Shown here: piece by piece, positions 44,141 through 55,871 of the stretch | How positions within the stretch are numbered: the first letter of the stretch is position 1 | Layout of the letters: each line of letters begins with the position of its first letter | Assembly (NCBI GenBank): GCA_021186555.1 | Contig: JAJKFL010000011.1 | Span: 39,098,995 to 39,162,994 of the forward strand | Direction of reading: 5' to 3' | Origin: Reticulitermes speratus | Taxonomy: Eukaryota; Arthropoda; Insecta; Blattodea; Rhinotermitidae | DNA: 64,000 nt | Program-made: the position numbers and the translations under genes | Notes under the pieces: generated by a model | Database searches by the model: none | Told to the model about the DNA's origin: nothing | The model's input: only the letters and a program-made list of their open reading frames with translations

Positions 44141-44242
44141 AGGAAGACACCTTGTCCCTTGAAGGTGGGACCGAAACGCTGTCCCGAAACGTCGGTGACA
44201 AGACACCCTACAACGTACAACAACCCAGAAGAGCGAAGATCT
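44141..44242 (+). other. Hammerhead-like relic with a long helix I
   Basis: CTTGTCCC and GGTGACAAG can pair around TTGAAGG, a hairpin GTGGGAC...GTCCC, and GAAACGTC. The CTGANGA box is decayed to CTTGAAGG. Homologous in opposite orientation to 15335-15435. Confidence 0.45.
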
Positions 44243-44468
44243 CAATTATGTAACGGCAGAAACCTGAAATATCACATGGTTGATGAATTGGTGATTATGT
44301 GGTTGAATGGTTTTTCTGTTTAATGTTTGTCGGCCTACAGATTGGTTGTGAAAGCAAGTAACGACGGTGTAAATCGCTACAGGCTTTTTCTTCGGACGCT
44401 ATCCATTGTATGGATTAAGATGCGACGTTTCGGACAGAACTTTTTCTGTCTTCAGATGCTTGCTTTGT
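44243..44468 (-). other. Hammerhead-like motif on the - strand (about 44465-44425)
   Basis: On the - strand: CTGAAGA, hairpin CAGAA...TTCTG, then GAAACGTCG. Helix I pairing is poor. It directly precedes the 114-bp array. Confidence 0.4.
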
Positions 44469-47003
44469 GGGGTACGGACTGTATTTATGTGTTTTGTGTG
44501 GATCTCAGAAAAAACAGCGATTATTTAACTGTACAGCATTAACTGACTGGTTTGTATAACTGAGACGGAGTGTGTTTACTGCGCGGTACGGATTGTATTT
44601 ATGTGTTTTGTGTGGATCTCAGAACAAACAGCGATTATTTCACTGTACAACATTAACTGACTGGTTTGTATAACTGAGACGGAGTGTGTTTACTGCGCGG
44701 TACGGACTGTATTTATGTGTTTTGTGTGGATCTCAGAACAAACAGCGATTATTTCACTGTACAACATTAACTGACTGGTTTGTATAACTGAGACGGAGTG
44801 TGTTTACTGCGCGGTACGGACTGTATTTATGTGTTTTGTGTGGATCTCAGAACAAACAGCGATTATTTCACTGTACAACATTAACTGACTGGTTTGTATA
44901 ACTGAGACGGAGTGTGTTTACTGCGCGGTACGGACTGTATTTATGTGTTTTGTGTGGATCTCAGAACAAACAGCGATTATTTCACTGTACAACATTAACT
45001 GACTGGTTTGTATAACTGAGACGGAGTGTGTTTACTGCGCGGTACGGACTGTATTTATGTGTTTTGTGTGGATCTCAGAACAAACAGCGATTATTTCACT
45101 GTACAACATTAACTGACTGGTTTGTATAACTGAGACGGAGTGTGTTTACTGCGCGGTGCGGACTGTATTTATGTGTTTTGTGTGGATCTCAGAACAAACA
45201 GCGATTATTTCACTGTACAACATTAACTGACTGGTTTGTATAACTGAGACGGAGTGTGTTTACTGCGCGGTACGGACTATATTTATGTGTTTTGTGTGGA
45301 TCTCAGAACAAACAGCGATTATTTCACTGTACAACATTAACTGACTGGTTTGTATAACTGAGACGGAGTGTGTTTACTGCGCGGTACGGACTGTATTTAT
45401 GTGTTTTGTGTGGATCTCAGAACAAACAGCGATTATTTCACTGTACAACATTAACTGACTGGTTTGTATAACTGAGACGGAGTGTGTTTACTGCGCGGTA
45501 CGGACTGTATTTATGTGTTTTGTGTGGATCTCAGAACAAACAGCGATTATTTCACTGTACAACATTAACTGACTGGTTTGTATAACTGAGACGGAGTGTG
45601 TTTACTGCGCGGTGCGGACTGTATTTACGTGTTTTGTGTGGATCTCACAACAAACAGCGATTATTTCACTGTACAACATTAACTGACTGGTTTGTATAAC
45701 TGAGACGGAGTGTGTTTACTGCGCGGTACGGACTGTATTTATGTGTTTTGTGTGGATCTCAGAACAAACAGCGATTATTTCACTGTACAACATTAACTGA
45801 CTGGTTTGTATAACTGAGACGGAGTGTGTTTACTGCGCGGTACGGTCTGTATTTACGTGTTTTGTGTGGATCTCAGAACAAACAGCGATTATTTCACTGT
45901 ACAACATTAACTGACTGGTTTGTATAACTGAGACGGAGTGTGTTTACTGCGCGGTACGGACTGTATTTATGTGTTTTGTGTGGATCTCAGAACAAACAGC
46001 GATTATTTCACTGTACAGCATTAACTGACTGGTTTGTGTAACTGCGACGGAGTGTGTTTACTGCGCGGTACGGACTGTATTTATGTGTTTTGTGTGGATC
46101 TCAGAACAAACAGCGATTATTTCACTTACAACATTAACTGACTGGTTTGTATAACTGAGACGGAGTGTGTTTACTGCGCGGTACGGACTGTATTTATGTG
46201 TTTTGTGTGGATCTCAGAACAAACAGCGATTATTTCACTTACAACATTAACTGACTGGTTTGTATAACTGAGACGGAGTGTGTTTACTGCGCGGTACGGA
46301 CTGTATTTATGTGTTTTGTGTGGATCTCAGAACAAACAGCGATTATTTAACTGTACAGCATTAACTGACTGGTTTGTATAACTGAGACGGAGTGTGTTTA
46401 CTGCGCGGTACGCACTGTATTTATGTGTTTTGTGTGGATCTCAGAACAAACAGCGATTATTTCACTTACAACATTAACTGACTGGTTTGTATAACTGAGA
46501 CGGAGTGTGTTTACTGCGCGGTACGCACTGTATTTATGTGTTTTGTGTGTATCTCAGAACAAACAGCGATTATTTCACTGTACAACATTAACTGACTGGT
46601 TTGTATAACTGAGACGGAGTGTGTTTACTGCGCGGTACGGACTGTATTTATGTGTTTTGTGTGGATCTCAGAACAAACAGCGATTATTTCACTGTACAAC
46701 ATTAACTGACTGGTTTGTATAACTGAGACGGAGTGTGTTTACTGCGCGGTACGGACTGTATTTATGTGTTTTGTGTGGATCTCAGAACAAACAGCGATTA
46801 TTTCACTGTACAACATTAACTGACTGGTTTGTATAACTGAGACGCAGTGTGTTTTACTGCGCGGTACGGACTGTATTTATGTGTTTTGTGTGGATCTCAG
46901 AACAAACAGCGATTATTTCACTGTACAACATTAACTGACTGGTTTGTATAACTGAGATGGAGTGTGTTTACTGCGCGGTACGGACTGGGTCTTTAAATAT
47001 AAT
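44469..47003 (+). mobile_element. 114-bp-array element, copy 4, about 22 units
   Basis: The array 44470-46988 is on the + strand. The left flank typical of the element is missing; the right flank survives partly (GGGTCTTTAAATATAAT). Units are very similar, with a few shared variants (CACTTACAACATT in three nearby units near 46124-46470; CGGTACGCACTG in two). Confidence 0.92.
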
Positions 47004-47925
47004 ATGTGTTATTTTCAGTGTTCAAAGATTTAAACACAAAATGTTTGAAAGTTTAAAACTTGCGTCATGTTTGGTTACTCTGCCTCTTTTGAAGGCATCT
47101 CAACCTGCTGCTTCTTTGGCTTCCTTTCCATTTTCTCTTCCTCCTCTCTACTTCCATCTTCTTTCACGTAACTTCTTTCTTTTCCCCCCTCACCTATTCC
47201 TCTTCGCTTCGTTTTCTCCTCCTAACAAACACGCCCTTCAAGATCAGTGGCTCCCACTGGCCCACTTATATCCCTGTACTGACCCAGTCTTGCGTATGTA
47301 CTGGAGGGAGGCAGATTTCTCCGAAACGTCGTTTCGTATACCAGTTACACGGCATCATATTTACTGCCGCGAGGACTTGAGATATGAAGTTACGAAAGAA
47401 CACGTAGAAGGGAAAATCAAGACAGAGGGACCAGTCAACTATTTGTTTGATTCATCAATCAGACTTTGTATGCTTCATGTGGAACGTAAAAGTTTATATA
47501 CATGAATTATACGTGCTTGCCAGAGGGACAGGAGTTTTGACACACCCTATACGGAACTGTATTCATTGGCAGTTGCACCAGGGATGATGGAATGCTAATC
47601 GGCCTGACGTGACGTTGTCTTGGGACCTATTTTTTTTAAATCTCGTGAAGAAAGATGAACTTCTATTTGCGGATTGTCACCAGGTCGTGCCCAAACATGT
47701 AATACGGTAATTTGTCCGGGAGACTGATCGTCCTGCAACGAGGTACATTTTTTTTTTCGTTGTGTTGGTAGCTGTGACAACGCACACACGCTGAGTAGGG
47801 ACGCATTTAAAATTCATATTCATTTTCAGGATGCTTTGTTTGCATATTTGGCTAACAGATGGCTCTCCACTGGGATACACCCAGTGTTTCAGTGTAATTG
47901 CAACCACCCTGCTTTGTATAACCCA
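47004..47925. other. Gene-free stretch
   Basis: The 182-codon frame at 46957-47505 starts inside the satellite and crosses a pyrimidine tract (47080-47225); it has no recognisable domain and is not called. A CCGAAACGTCG fragment at 47321-47331 is a hammerhead-like scrap. Confidence 0.4.
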
Positions 47926-47927
47926 TC

Positions 47928-48030
47928 CCCATCTAGCGCCGAGGTTAAAGAAAGAGTAGAGCTATACGTCTACTCCCTCTCTGGGCCTTCATGGCCTGTT
48001 ATAGGGTGAAGTTTACCTTTACCTTTACCT
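47928..48030 (+). mobile_element. SINE 3' end with (TTTACC)n tail
   Basis: CCATCTAGCGCCGAGGTTAA, CTCTCTGGGCCTTCATGGCC, TGTTATAGGGTGAAGTTTAC, then TTTACCTTTACC: the 3' half of the SINE at 33.5 and 61.4 kb, 5'-truncated. Confidence 0.8.
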
Positions 48031-48194
48031 GCTTTGTATTCAAAGGGTTCCCGTTTCAGATCTCGGCTTGCCTGCTAGTTGTAGCCTACTGACAGGCTTT
48101 TTGTGGTGGCGATAATTTTCACCCTCTACTGTTTCTACCCCACGTAACTTAGCAGTCGATATAACTTTTTGGAAACAAAGTTTATGACAAAATA

Positions 48195-48317
48195 CAGGGT
48201 CTTTATTTTATCTCACAACAACTGGTTATCACTTCCTGCCGCTACTCCGTCTCTCATGCGGGAGGTCGCCCGACAGGAAATTCCATCTGATGGTTGTCAG
48301 ATAGAATAATGACCCTG
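48195..48317. mobile_element. Mariner-like palindromic MITE, 123 bp
   Basis: Terminal repeats CAGGGTCTTTATTTTATCTC (left) and GTCAGATAGAATAATGACCC + TG (right) are inverted copies of about 30 bp with mismatches, flanked by TA on both sides (48193-48194 and 48318-48319). No coding capacity. It explains the similarity between minus-strand frames here and at 14.1 kb. Confidence 0.78.
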
Positions 48318-48319
48318 TA

Positions 48320-48884
48320 TGTACATGTGATCATTGTGACGATGGTGTATTTTAACAAGTGTGACTGGATCGTCGGTGTAAAACTGTACTTGTACTTGTT
48401 GTCTGTCTGTCTGTCACTTGATCCACTCTTTAACGCAGTTCGACGCAGTTTATGTGATGTCACAGCTGACACGACGCCACACGCCATCAGCAGCTGTCGA
48501 CTGAAAATGGCAGAACACTGTCTATGCACAACAATAACGCTAAACCGAATTTAACCGCAGTGCTACTGTTGTCCGTGCTCTGACCGCGGGGAAATTTTAA
48601 TTCGTACTAAAAAATTGAAATCAAAACTCCGCAGTAAGCCTTTGTTCAGTTCTTTAAGCCGCTCTGATCCTGAAGGTAGAGACATCGAGCTCGTATTCTT
48701 TATGGGCTTATTTATCAAGTTCGCGCGATACGAATGAGTGTGTCTCGCTAACGAGCGTGCAACTACCTTTGGTGACAAATTTGATACGTTATGGCTATAC
48801 TTTAAAGCACGCTATTTTCGCTGCCTCTATCAAAATTTAAAATATCGATTTGTAGGTATGTAACAATAAGTAAGAAAATAATTT
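48320..48884. other. Gene-free stretch
   Basis: Frames of 71-86 codons on opposite strands have no support. Confidence 0.4.
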
Positions 48885-48885
48885 G

Positions 48886-48886
48886 T

Positions 48887-48940
<54 letters not shown>

Positions 48941-48948
48941 TGGTAGTG

Positions 48949-49015
<67 letters not shown>

Positions 49016-49127
49016 CAGTAGCAGTAGTAGTAGTAGTAGTAGTAGTAGCAGTAGCAGTAGTAGTAGTAGTAGTAGTAGTAGTACTGTGAGAATATTATCG
49101 TCATAATAATAATAATAATAATAATAA
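48886..49127. repeat. (TAG)n trinucleotide repeat, about 65 copies, then (AAT)n
   Basis: 48886-49083 is (GTA)n with interruptions GTG (near 48934-48948) and GCA (near 49014-49060); 49106-49126 is (AAT)n. The poly-Leu, poly-Val and poly-Tyr frames are artefacts. Confidence 0.97.
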
Positions 49128-49328
49128 CCACTGCATAGGACACTTATAAGTACCTTCTTTTCCATAATATTTATGCAATAATAACTTATTTAATGACACT
49201 CTGTGTACCTCGCGATGATGCTAAAGGAGACAGACTTCTGATTAATTATGGATTTGAAAGAAGTCTATATTAGGTGCAGAACCTTTGCTAAAACGACAGC
49301 TTAGGTATGCGAAGTTACACTTCCCATC
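49128..49328. other. Short spacer before the inverted satellite block
   Basis: Nothing recognised. Confidence 0.4.
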
Positions 49329-52300
49329 AACCTGAATTATACATAAAGACTCAGTCCGTACCGCGCAGTAAACACACTCCGTCTCAGTTATACAAACCAG
49401 TCAGTTAATGTTGTACAGTGAAATAATCGCTGTTTGTTCTGAGATCCACACAAAACACATAAATACAGTCCGTACCGCGCAGTAAACACACTCCGTCTCA
49501 GTTATACAAACCAGTCAGTTAATGCTGTACAGTGAAATAATCGCTGTTTGTTCTGAGATCCACACAAAACACATAAATACAGTCCGTACCGCGCAGTAAA
49601 CACACTCCGTCTCAGTTATACAAACCAGTCAGTTAATGCTGTACAGTGAAATAATCGCTGTTTGTTCTGAGATCCACACAAAACACATAAATACAGTCCG
49701 TACGGCGCAGTAAACACACTCCGTCTCAGTTATACAAACCAGTCAGTTAATGCTGTACAGTGAAATAATCGCTGTTTGTTCTGAGATCCACACAAAACAC
49801 ATAAATACAGTCCGTACCGCGCAGTAAACACACTCCGTCTCAGTTATACAAACCAGTCAGTTAATGCTGTACAGTGAAATAATCGCTGTTTGTTCTGAGA
49901 TCCACACAAAACACATAAATACAGTCCGTACCGCGCAGTAAACACACTCCGTCTCAGTTATACAAACCAGTCAGTTAATGCTGTACAGTGAAATAATCGC
50001 TGTTTGTTCTGAGATCCACACAAAACACATAAATACAGTCCGTACCGCGCAGTAAACACACTCCGTCTCAGTTATACAAACCAGTCAGTTAATGCTGTAC
50101 AGTGAAATAATCGCTGTTTGTTCTGAGATCCACACAAAACACATAAATACAGTCCGTACCGCGCAGTAAACACACTCCGTCTCAGTTATACAAACCAGTC
50201 AGTTAATGCTGTACAGTGAAATAATCGCTGTTTGTTCTGAGATCCACACAAAACACATAAATACAGTCCGTACCGCGCAGTAAACACACTCCGTCTCAGT
50301 TATACAAACCAGTCAGTTAATGCTGTACAGTGAAATAATCGCTGTTTGTTCTGAGATCCACACAAAACACATAATACAGTCCGTACGCGCGCAGTAAACA
50401 CACTCCGTCTCAGTTATACAAACCAGTCAGTTAATGCTGTACAGTGAAATAATCGCTGTTTGTTCTGAGATCCACACAAAACACATAAATACAGTCCGTA
50501 CCGCGCAGTAAACACACTCCGTCTCAGTTATACAAACCAGTCAGTTAATGCTGTACAGTGAAATAATCGCTGTTTGTTCTGAGATCCACACAAAACACAT
50601 AAATACAGTCCGTACCGCGCAGTAAACACACTCCGTCTCAGTTATACAAACCAGTCAGTTAATGCTGTTACAGTGAAATAATCGCTGTTTGTTCTGAGAT
50701 CCACACAAAACACATAAATACAGTCCGTACCGCGCAGTAAACACACTCCGTCTCAGTTATACAAACCAGTCAGTTAATGCTGTACAGTGAAATAATCGCT
50801 GTTTGTTCTGAGATCCACACAAAACACATAAATACAGTCCGTACCGCGCAGTAAACACACTCCGTCTCAGTTATACAAACCAGTCAGTTAATGCTGTACA
50901 GTGAAATAATCGCTGTTTGTTCTGAGATCCACACAAAACACATAAATACAGTCCGTACCGCGCAGTAAACACACTCCGTCTCAGTTATACAAACCAGTCA
51001 GTTAATGCTGTACAGTGAAATAATCGCTGTTTGTTCTGAGATCCACACAAAAACACATAAATACAGTCCGTACCGCGCAGTAAACACACTCCGTCTCAGT
51101 TATACAAACCAGTCAGTTAATGCTGTACAGTGAAATAATCGCTGTTTGTTCTGAGATCCACACAAAACACATAAATACAGTCCGTACCGCGCAGTAAACA
51201 CACTCCGTCTCAGTTATACAAACCAGTCAGTTAATGCTGTACAGTGAAATAATCGCTGTTTGTTCTGAGATCCACACAAAACACATAAATACAGTCCGTA
51301 CGCGCAGTAAACACACTCCGTCTCAGTTATACAAACCAGTCAGTTAATGCTGTACAGTGAAATAATCGCTGTTTGTTCTGAGATCCACACAAAACACATA
51401 AATACAGTCCGTACCGCGCAGTAAATCACACTCCGTCTCAGTTATACAAACCAGTCAGTTAATGCTGTACAGTGAAATAATCGCTGTTTGTTCTGAGATC
51501 CACACAAAACACATAAATACAGTCCGTACCGCGCAGTAAACACACTCCGTCTCAGTTATACAAACCAGTCAGTTAATGCTGTACAGTGAAATAATCGCTG
51601 TTTGTTCTGAGATCCACACAAAACACATAAATACAGTCCGTACCGGCGCAGTAAACACACTCCGTCTCAGTTATACAAACCAGTCAGTTTAATGCTGTAC
51701 AGTGAAATAATCGCTGTTTGTTCTGAGATTCCACACAAATACTACATAAATACAGTCCGTACCGCGCAGTAGAACACACTCCGTCTCAGTTATACAAACC
51801 GTCAGTTTAATGCTGTACAGTGAAATAATCGCTGTTTGTTCTGGATCCACACAAAAAACAATAAATACAGTCCGTACCGCGCAGTAAACACACTCCGTCT
51901 CAGTTATACAAACCAGTCAGTTAATGCTGTACAGTGAAATAATCGCTGTTTGTTCTGAGATCCACACAAAACACATAAATACAGTCCGTACCGCGCAGTA
52001 AACACACTCCGTCTCAGTTATACAAACCAGTCGTCGTTAATGCTGTACAGTGAAATAATCGCTGTTTGTTCTGAGATCCACACATAAACACATAAATACA
52101 GTCCGTACCGCGCAGTAAAACACACTCCGTCTCAGTTATACAAACCAGTCAGTTAATGCTGTACAGTGAAATAATCGCTGTTTGTTCTGAGATCCACACA
52201 AAACACATAAAATACAGTCCGTACCGCGCAGTAAACACACTCCGTCTCAGTTATACAAACCAGTCAGTTAATGCTGTACAGTGAAATAATCGCTGTTTGT

Positions 52301-53884
52301 TCTGAGATCCACACAAAACAATAAATACAGTCGTACCGCGCAGTAAACACACTCCGTCTCAGTTATACAAACCAGTCAGTTAATGTTGTACAGTGAAATA
52401 ATCGCTGTTTGTTCTGAGATCCACACAAAACACATAAATACAGTCCGTACCGCGCAGTAAAACACACTCCGTCTCAGTTATACAAACCAGTCAGTTAATG
52501 CTGTACAGTGAAATAATCGCTGTTTGTTCTGAGATCCACACAAAACACATAAATACAGTCCGTACCGCGCAGTAAACACACTCCGTCTCAGTTATACAAA
52601 CCAGTCAGTTAATGCTGTACAGTGAAATAATCGCTGTTTGTTCTGAGATCCACACAAAACACATAAATACAGTCCGTACCGTGCAGTAAACACACTCCGT
52701 CTCAGTTATACAAACCAGTCAGTTAATGTTGTACAGTGAAATAATCGCTGTTTGTTCTGAGATCCACACAAAACACATAAATACAGTCCGTACCGCGCAG
52801 TAAACACACTCCGTCTCAGTTATACAAACCAGTCAGTTAATGCTGTACAGTGAAATAATCGCTGTTTCTTCTGAGATCCACACAAAACACATAAATACAG
52901 TCCGTACCGCGCAGTAAACACACTACGTCTCAGTTATACAAACCAGTCAGTTAATGCTGTACAGTGAAATAATCGCTGTTTGTTCTGAGATCCACACAAA
53001 ACACATAAATACAGTCCGTACCGCGCAGTAAACACACTCCGTCTCAGTTATACAAACCAGTCAGTTAATGCTGTACAGTGAAATAATCGCTGTTTGTTCT
53101 GAGATCCACACAAAACACATAAATACAGTCCGTACCGCGCAGTAAACACACTCCGTCTCAGTTATACAAACCAGTCAGTTAATGCTGTACAGTGAAATAA
53201 TCGCTGTTTGTTCTGAGATCCACACAAAACACATAAATACAGTCCGTACCGCGCAGTAAACACACTCCGTCTCAGTTATACAAACCAGTCAGTTAATGCT
53301 GTACAGTGAAATAATCGCTGTTTGTTCTGAGATCCACACAAAACACATAAATACAGTCCGTACCGCGCAGTAAACACACTCCGTCTCAGTTATACAAACC
53401 AGTCAGTTAATGTTGTACAGTGAAATAATCGCTGTTTGTTCTGAGATCCACACAAAACACATAAATACAGTCCGTACCGCGCAGTAAACACACTCCGTCT
53501 CAGTTATACAAACCAGTCAGTTAATGTTGTACAGTGAAATAATCGCTGTTTGTTCTGAGATCCACACAAAACACATAAATACAGTCCGTACCGCGCAGTA
53601 AACACACTCCGTCTCAGTTATACAAACCAGTCAGTTAATGTTGTACAGTGAAATAATCGCTGTTTGTTCTGAGATCCACACAAAACACATAAATACAGTC
53701 CGTACCGCGCAGTAAACACACTCCGTCTCAGTTATACAAACCAGTCAGTTAATGTTGTACAGTGAAATAATCGCTGTTTGTTCTGAGATCCACACAAAAC
53801 ACATAAATACACTGTGTGGGCAGAACGTGGAATTTGTGAATGTTAAACTGGTGGTACATATAGTAACCACTGGGCTATAAAGGG
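49329..53884 (-). mobile_element. 114-bp-array element, copy 5, about 39 units, with one intact end
   Basis: The array (49353-53810) is the reverse complement of copies 1-4. On + it is entered through the element's right flank (CAACCTGAATTATACATAAA) and left through the left flank (CTGTGTGGGCAGAACGTGGA, ACATATAGTAACCACTGGGC) ending TATAAAGGG|TTAA. Interior units carry TTAATGCTGTACAGTG; the first unit and most of the last ones carry TTAATGTTGTACAGTG, as in other copies. Indels cluster at 51640-52460. Confidence 0.93.
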
Positions 53885-53931
53885 TTAATATTCTCAAAGT
53901 CGTTCTGTATAAAAATTTGTTTGTGTAAACG

Positions 53932-54078
53932 GAGACGCCGTTACGTGAATACAGACGCTGTTACGTGAACACAGATTCTGTTACGTGAATACAGACGCTG
54001 TTACGTGAATACAGACGCTGTTACGTGAATACAGACGCTGTTACGTGAATACAGACGCTGTTACGTGAATACAGACGC
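53932..54078. repeat. 20-bp minisatellite, about 7 copies
   Basis: Unit ACAGACGCTGTTACGTGAAT, beginning 45 bp beyond the end of the 114-bp-array element. Confidence 0.95.
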
Positions 54079-54639
54079 GCCAGCTATTTTTCGGTTTCGT
54101 CTAATGAACACGGGACTTTTAATTGTGTAAAATTGTGCTACACTGTTCTTCTAATTGCCAGTGTAAGAACAATCCCGCGCTTGGCGCTGCTGTTCGTACG
54201 TTCGCCACGTAACAATGAGTCTCCCTCGCTCTCTTCGCCACACCTGACCGCCTGCAGGCAACACCACTGTAATGTGAACTCAATTCGCCTACCTTCTGAA
54301 TTCAAACCATCTGCCCGGTTTTTGGGTAATTAATTTCTCTTGTTTATTTAGCAGTATAACGTGTATCTCTATTCCTTCTCTCCATTTTCACCTTTTATTG
54401 TATTATTTGTAGGATTTAATGAAGAAGAGAAACAATATAGAGCTGGAACTTTATGTGTTCCGTTTTTTCTGTTTTAGCAGGGCGCAAATTAATTTGCAGA
54501 TTTCACGTAACAATTATATTCTCGCTACTCCGTTTGTTCGTACTTTGTTAGTACTTTGTTATGTAAGCCAGAGACATCTGTTGGCCGACTTGTGGGTTTT
54601 GCACAAATAGGGCAGAACGTTGATAGGCAGACAGTAATC
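54079..54639. other. Gene-free stretch
   Basis: Frames of 63-66 codons without support; nothing else recognised. Confidence 0.4.
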
Positions 54640-54921
54640 GCTATGCTTATCTTAGCACCACGACATTAAGGACGTGTGGGGGGAATGGAGGTACAGCCAC
54701 GCCTTCTTAACATCGGCCCTAGATTGTAAGTGATCAGTTTCGCTCCCCGAACCCCCCTACACCACCCCCAGTGGAAAAGAGTGCCCTATTTTTAGTGGGC
54801 GATTTCCGTGATAGGCCACTTGACGTTTTGGAGAAGAGAAACTCTCCCTGTCGGAAGTCGAACCCCGAGATGCTCCAGTTGTACAGCCACCAGCGTATAC
54901 ACTGAATTAACTGAGCTATCT
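54640..54921 (-). mobile_element. tRNA-headed SINE (- strand)
   Basis: On the - strand: box A GATAGCTCAGTTAATTCAGT, box B TCGGGGTTCGACTTCC, then body GGCCTATCACGGAAATCGCC, with the 3' part near 54640. The next SINE was inserted at its 5' edge. Confidence 0.75.
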
Positions 54922-54931
54922 TTATGTAGTT

Positions 54932-55257
54932 GGGGGCACGCGGTGGCGCAGTTGGTTGAGGCACTGCGCTACAAACCGTAAGGTCACGGGTTCGATTCCC
55001 AATGGTGTCATTGGAATTTTTCATTGACATAATCCTTTCGGCCGCACTATGGCCCTGGGGTCGACTCAGCCTCTAACAGAAATGAGTACCAGGAGTATTT
55101 CCTGGGGAGGGTAAAGGCGGTCGGTACGTAGGGCTGACAATTTTACCACCTTCATGTGCCGATTGTCTATAAATCTAGGAGCCTCAACCTCCTGGAACCC
55201 TAAGGGCCTGTCTAGGCCTTTAATGGTATTGCTTTACCTTTACCTTTACCAATTACG
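54932..55257 (+). mobile_element. Full-length tRNA-headed SINE with 10-bp target duplication
   Basis: Box A region GTGGCGCAGTTGGTTGAGGC, box B GGGTTCGATTCCC at tRNA spacing, then GTCGACTCAGCCTCTAACAG, GTGCCGATTGTCTATAAATC, CTCAACCTCCTGGAACCCTA and the tail TTTACCTTTACCTTTACC. TTATGTAGTT flanks both sides (54922-54931 and 55258-55267). RNA polymerase III transcription from the internal promoter is expected. Confidence 0.92.
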
Positions 55258-55267
55258 TTATGTAGTT

Positions 55268-55871
55268 AGAGCAAGAGAAAACACAGATGTATTGGCAACA
55301 TTATTAATAACTGATAATATGGAATGGATGTGAATGGCAGAGCGTAACTTGCTAGTGGTATTCAGTCTTACCATATATTTATTCTCACAAACAGTCCCAC
55401 TGCGCTAGGGGCTGCAGGCATCAGTGTCAGGTTGTTGTGTTCCTGCTCCCCATGCCATAGCTCGCTACATCCCCCACGACAAGAAGACAACCGTCACTTA
55501 TTAACGGGGTGGCTGAAATAAGGGTCTCATGTGTACACCATTGACATATGCTCCCCATTAATTTTTCCCTCTGGAATCGTGCCCGGTTACGTGTTTACGA
55601 TTCCTGTCGCGCTAGGCCGCCTTGCCTGCCGTCTGTTTAATATTTAATATCAACGCTTTAAACACTGAGATTAACCTGAATTAGACAGGGTTATTCAGAA
55701 ATAACGTTACCCTTTCTCATGTTTATAATGATGTAACCCGTGATCTTACAGTGACTTGATACCTATCATTTGTTACGTCTTACAAACTTTGAGAGTTTTT
55801 CTAACAACTGATACATATATGTATGTCACTGCGTTACAAACGTGTTACCTTGTTTTTGAGTTATTTTGTAC
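55268..55871. other. Gene-free stretch with a 114-element relic
   Basis: At 55648-55683, CTTTAAACACTGAGATTAAC and CTGAATTAGACAGG match the right flank of the 114-bp-array element without an array. Nothing else recognised. Confidence 0.5.

Noticed and set aside
46957-47505. 182-codon frame
   Set aside because: Starts inside the 114-bp satellite and owes its hydrophobic middle to a pyrimidine tract.
48830-49165. Poly-Leu, poly-Val and poly-Tyr frames
   Set aside because: Translations of the (TAG)n repeat.
5068-53810. 114-bp arrays as a CRISPR-like or piRNA-type array
   Set aside because: Units are contiguous with no unique spacers, and the setting is an insect genome; there is no positive evidence for a piRNA cluster from sequence alone.
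54934-55010. Functional tRNA gene
   Set aside because: Box A and box B are present, but the cloverleaf is imperfect and the sequence continues into a SINE body with tail and target duplication.
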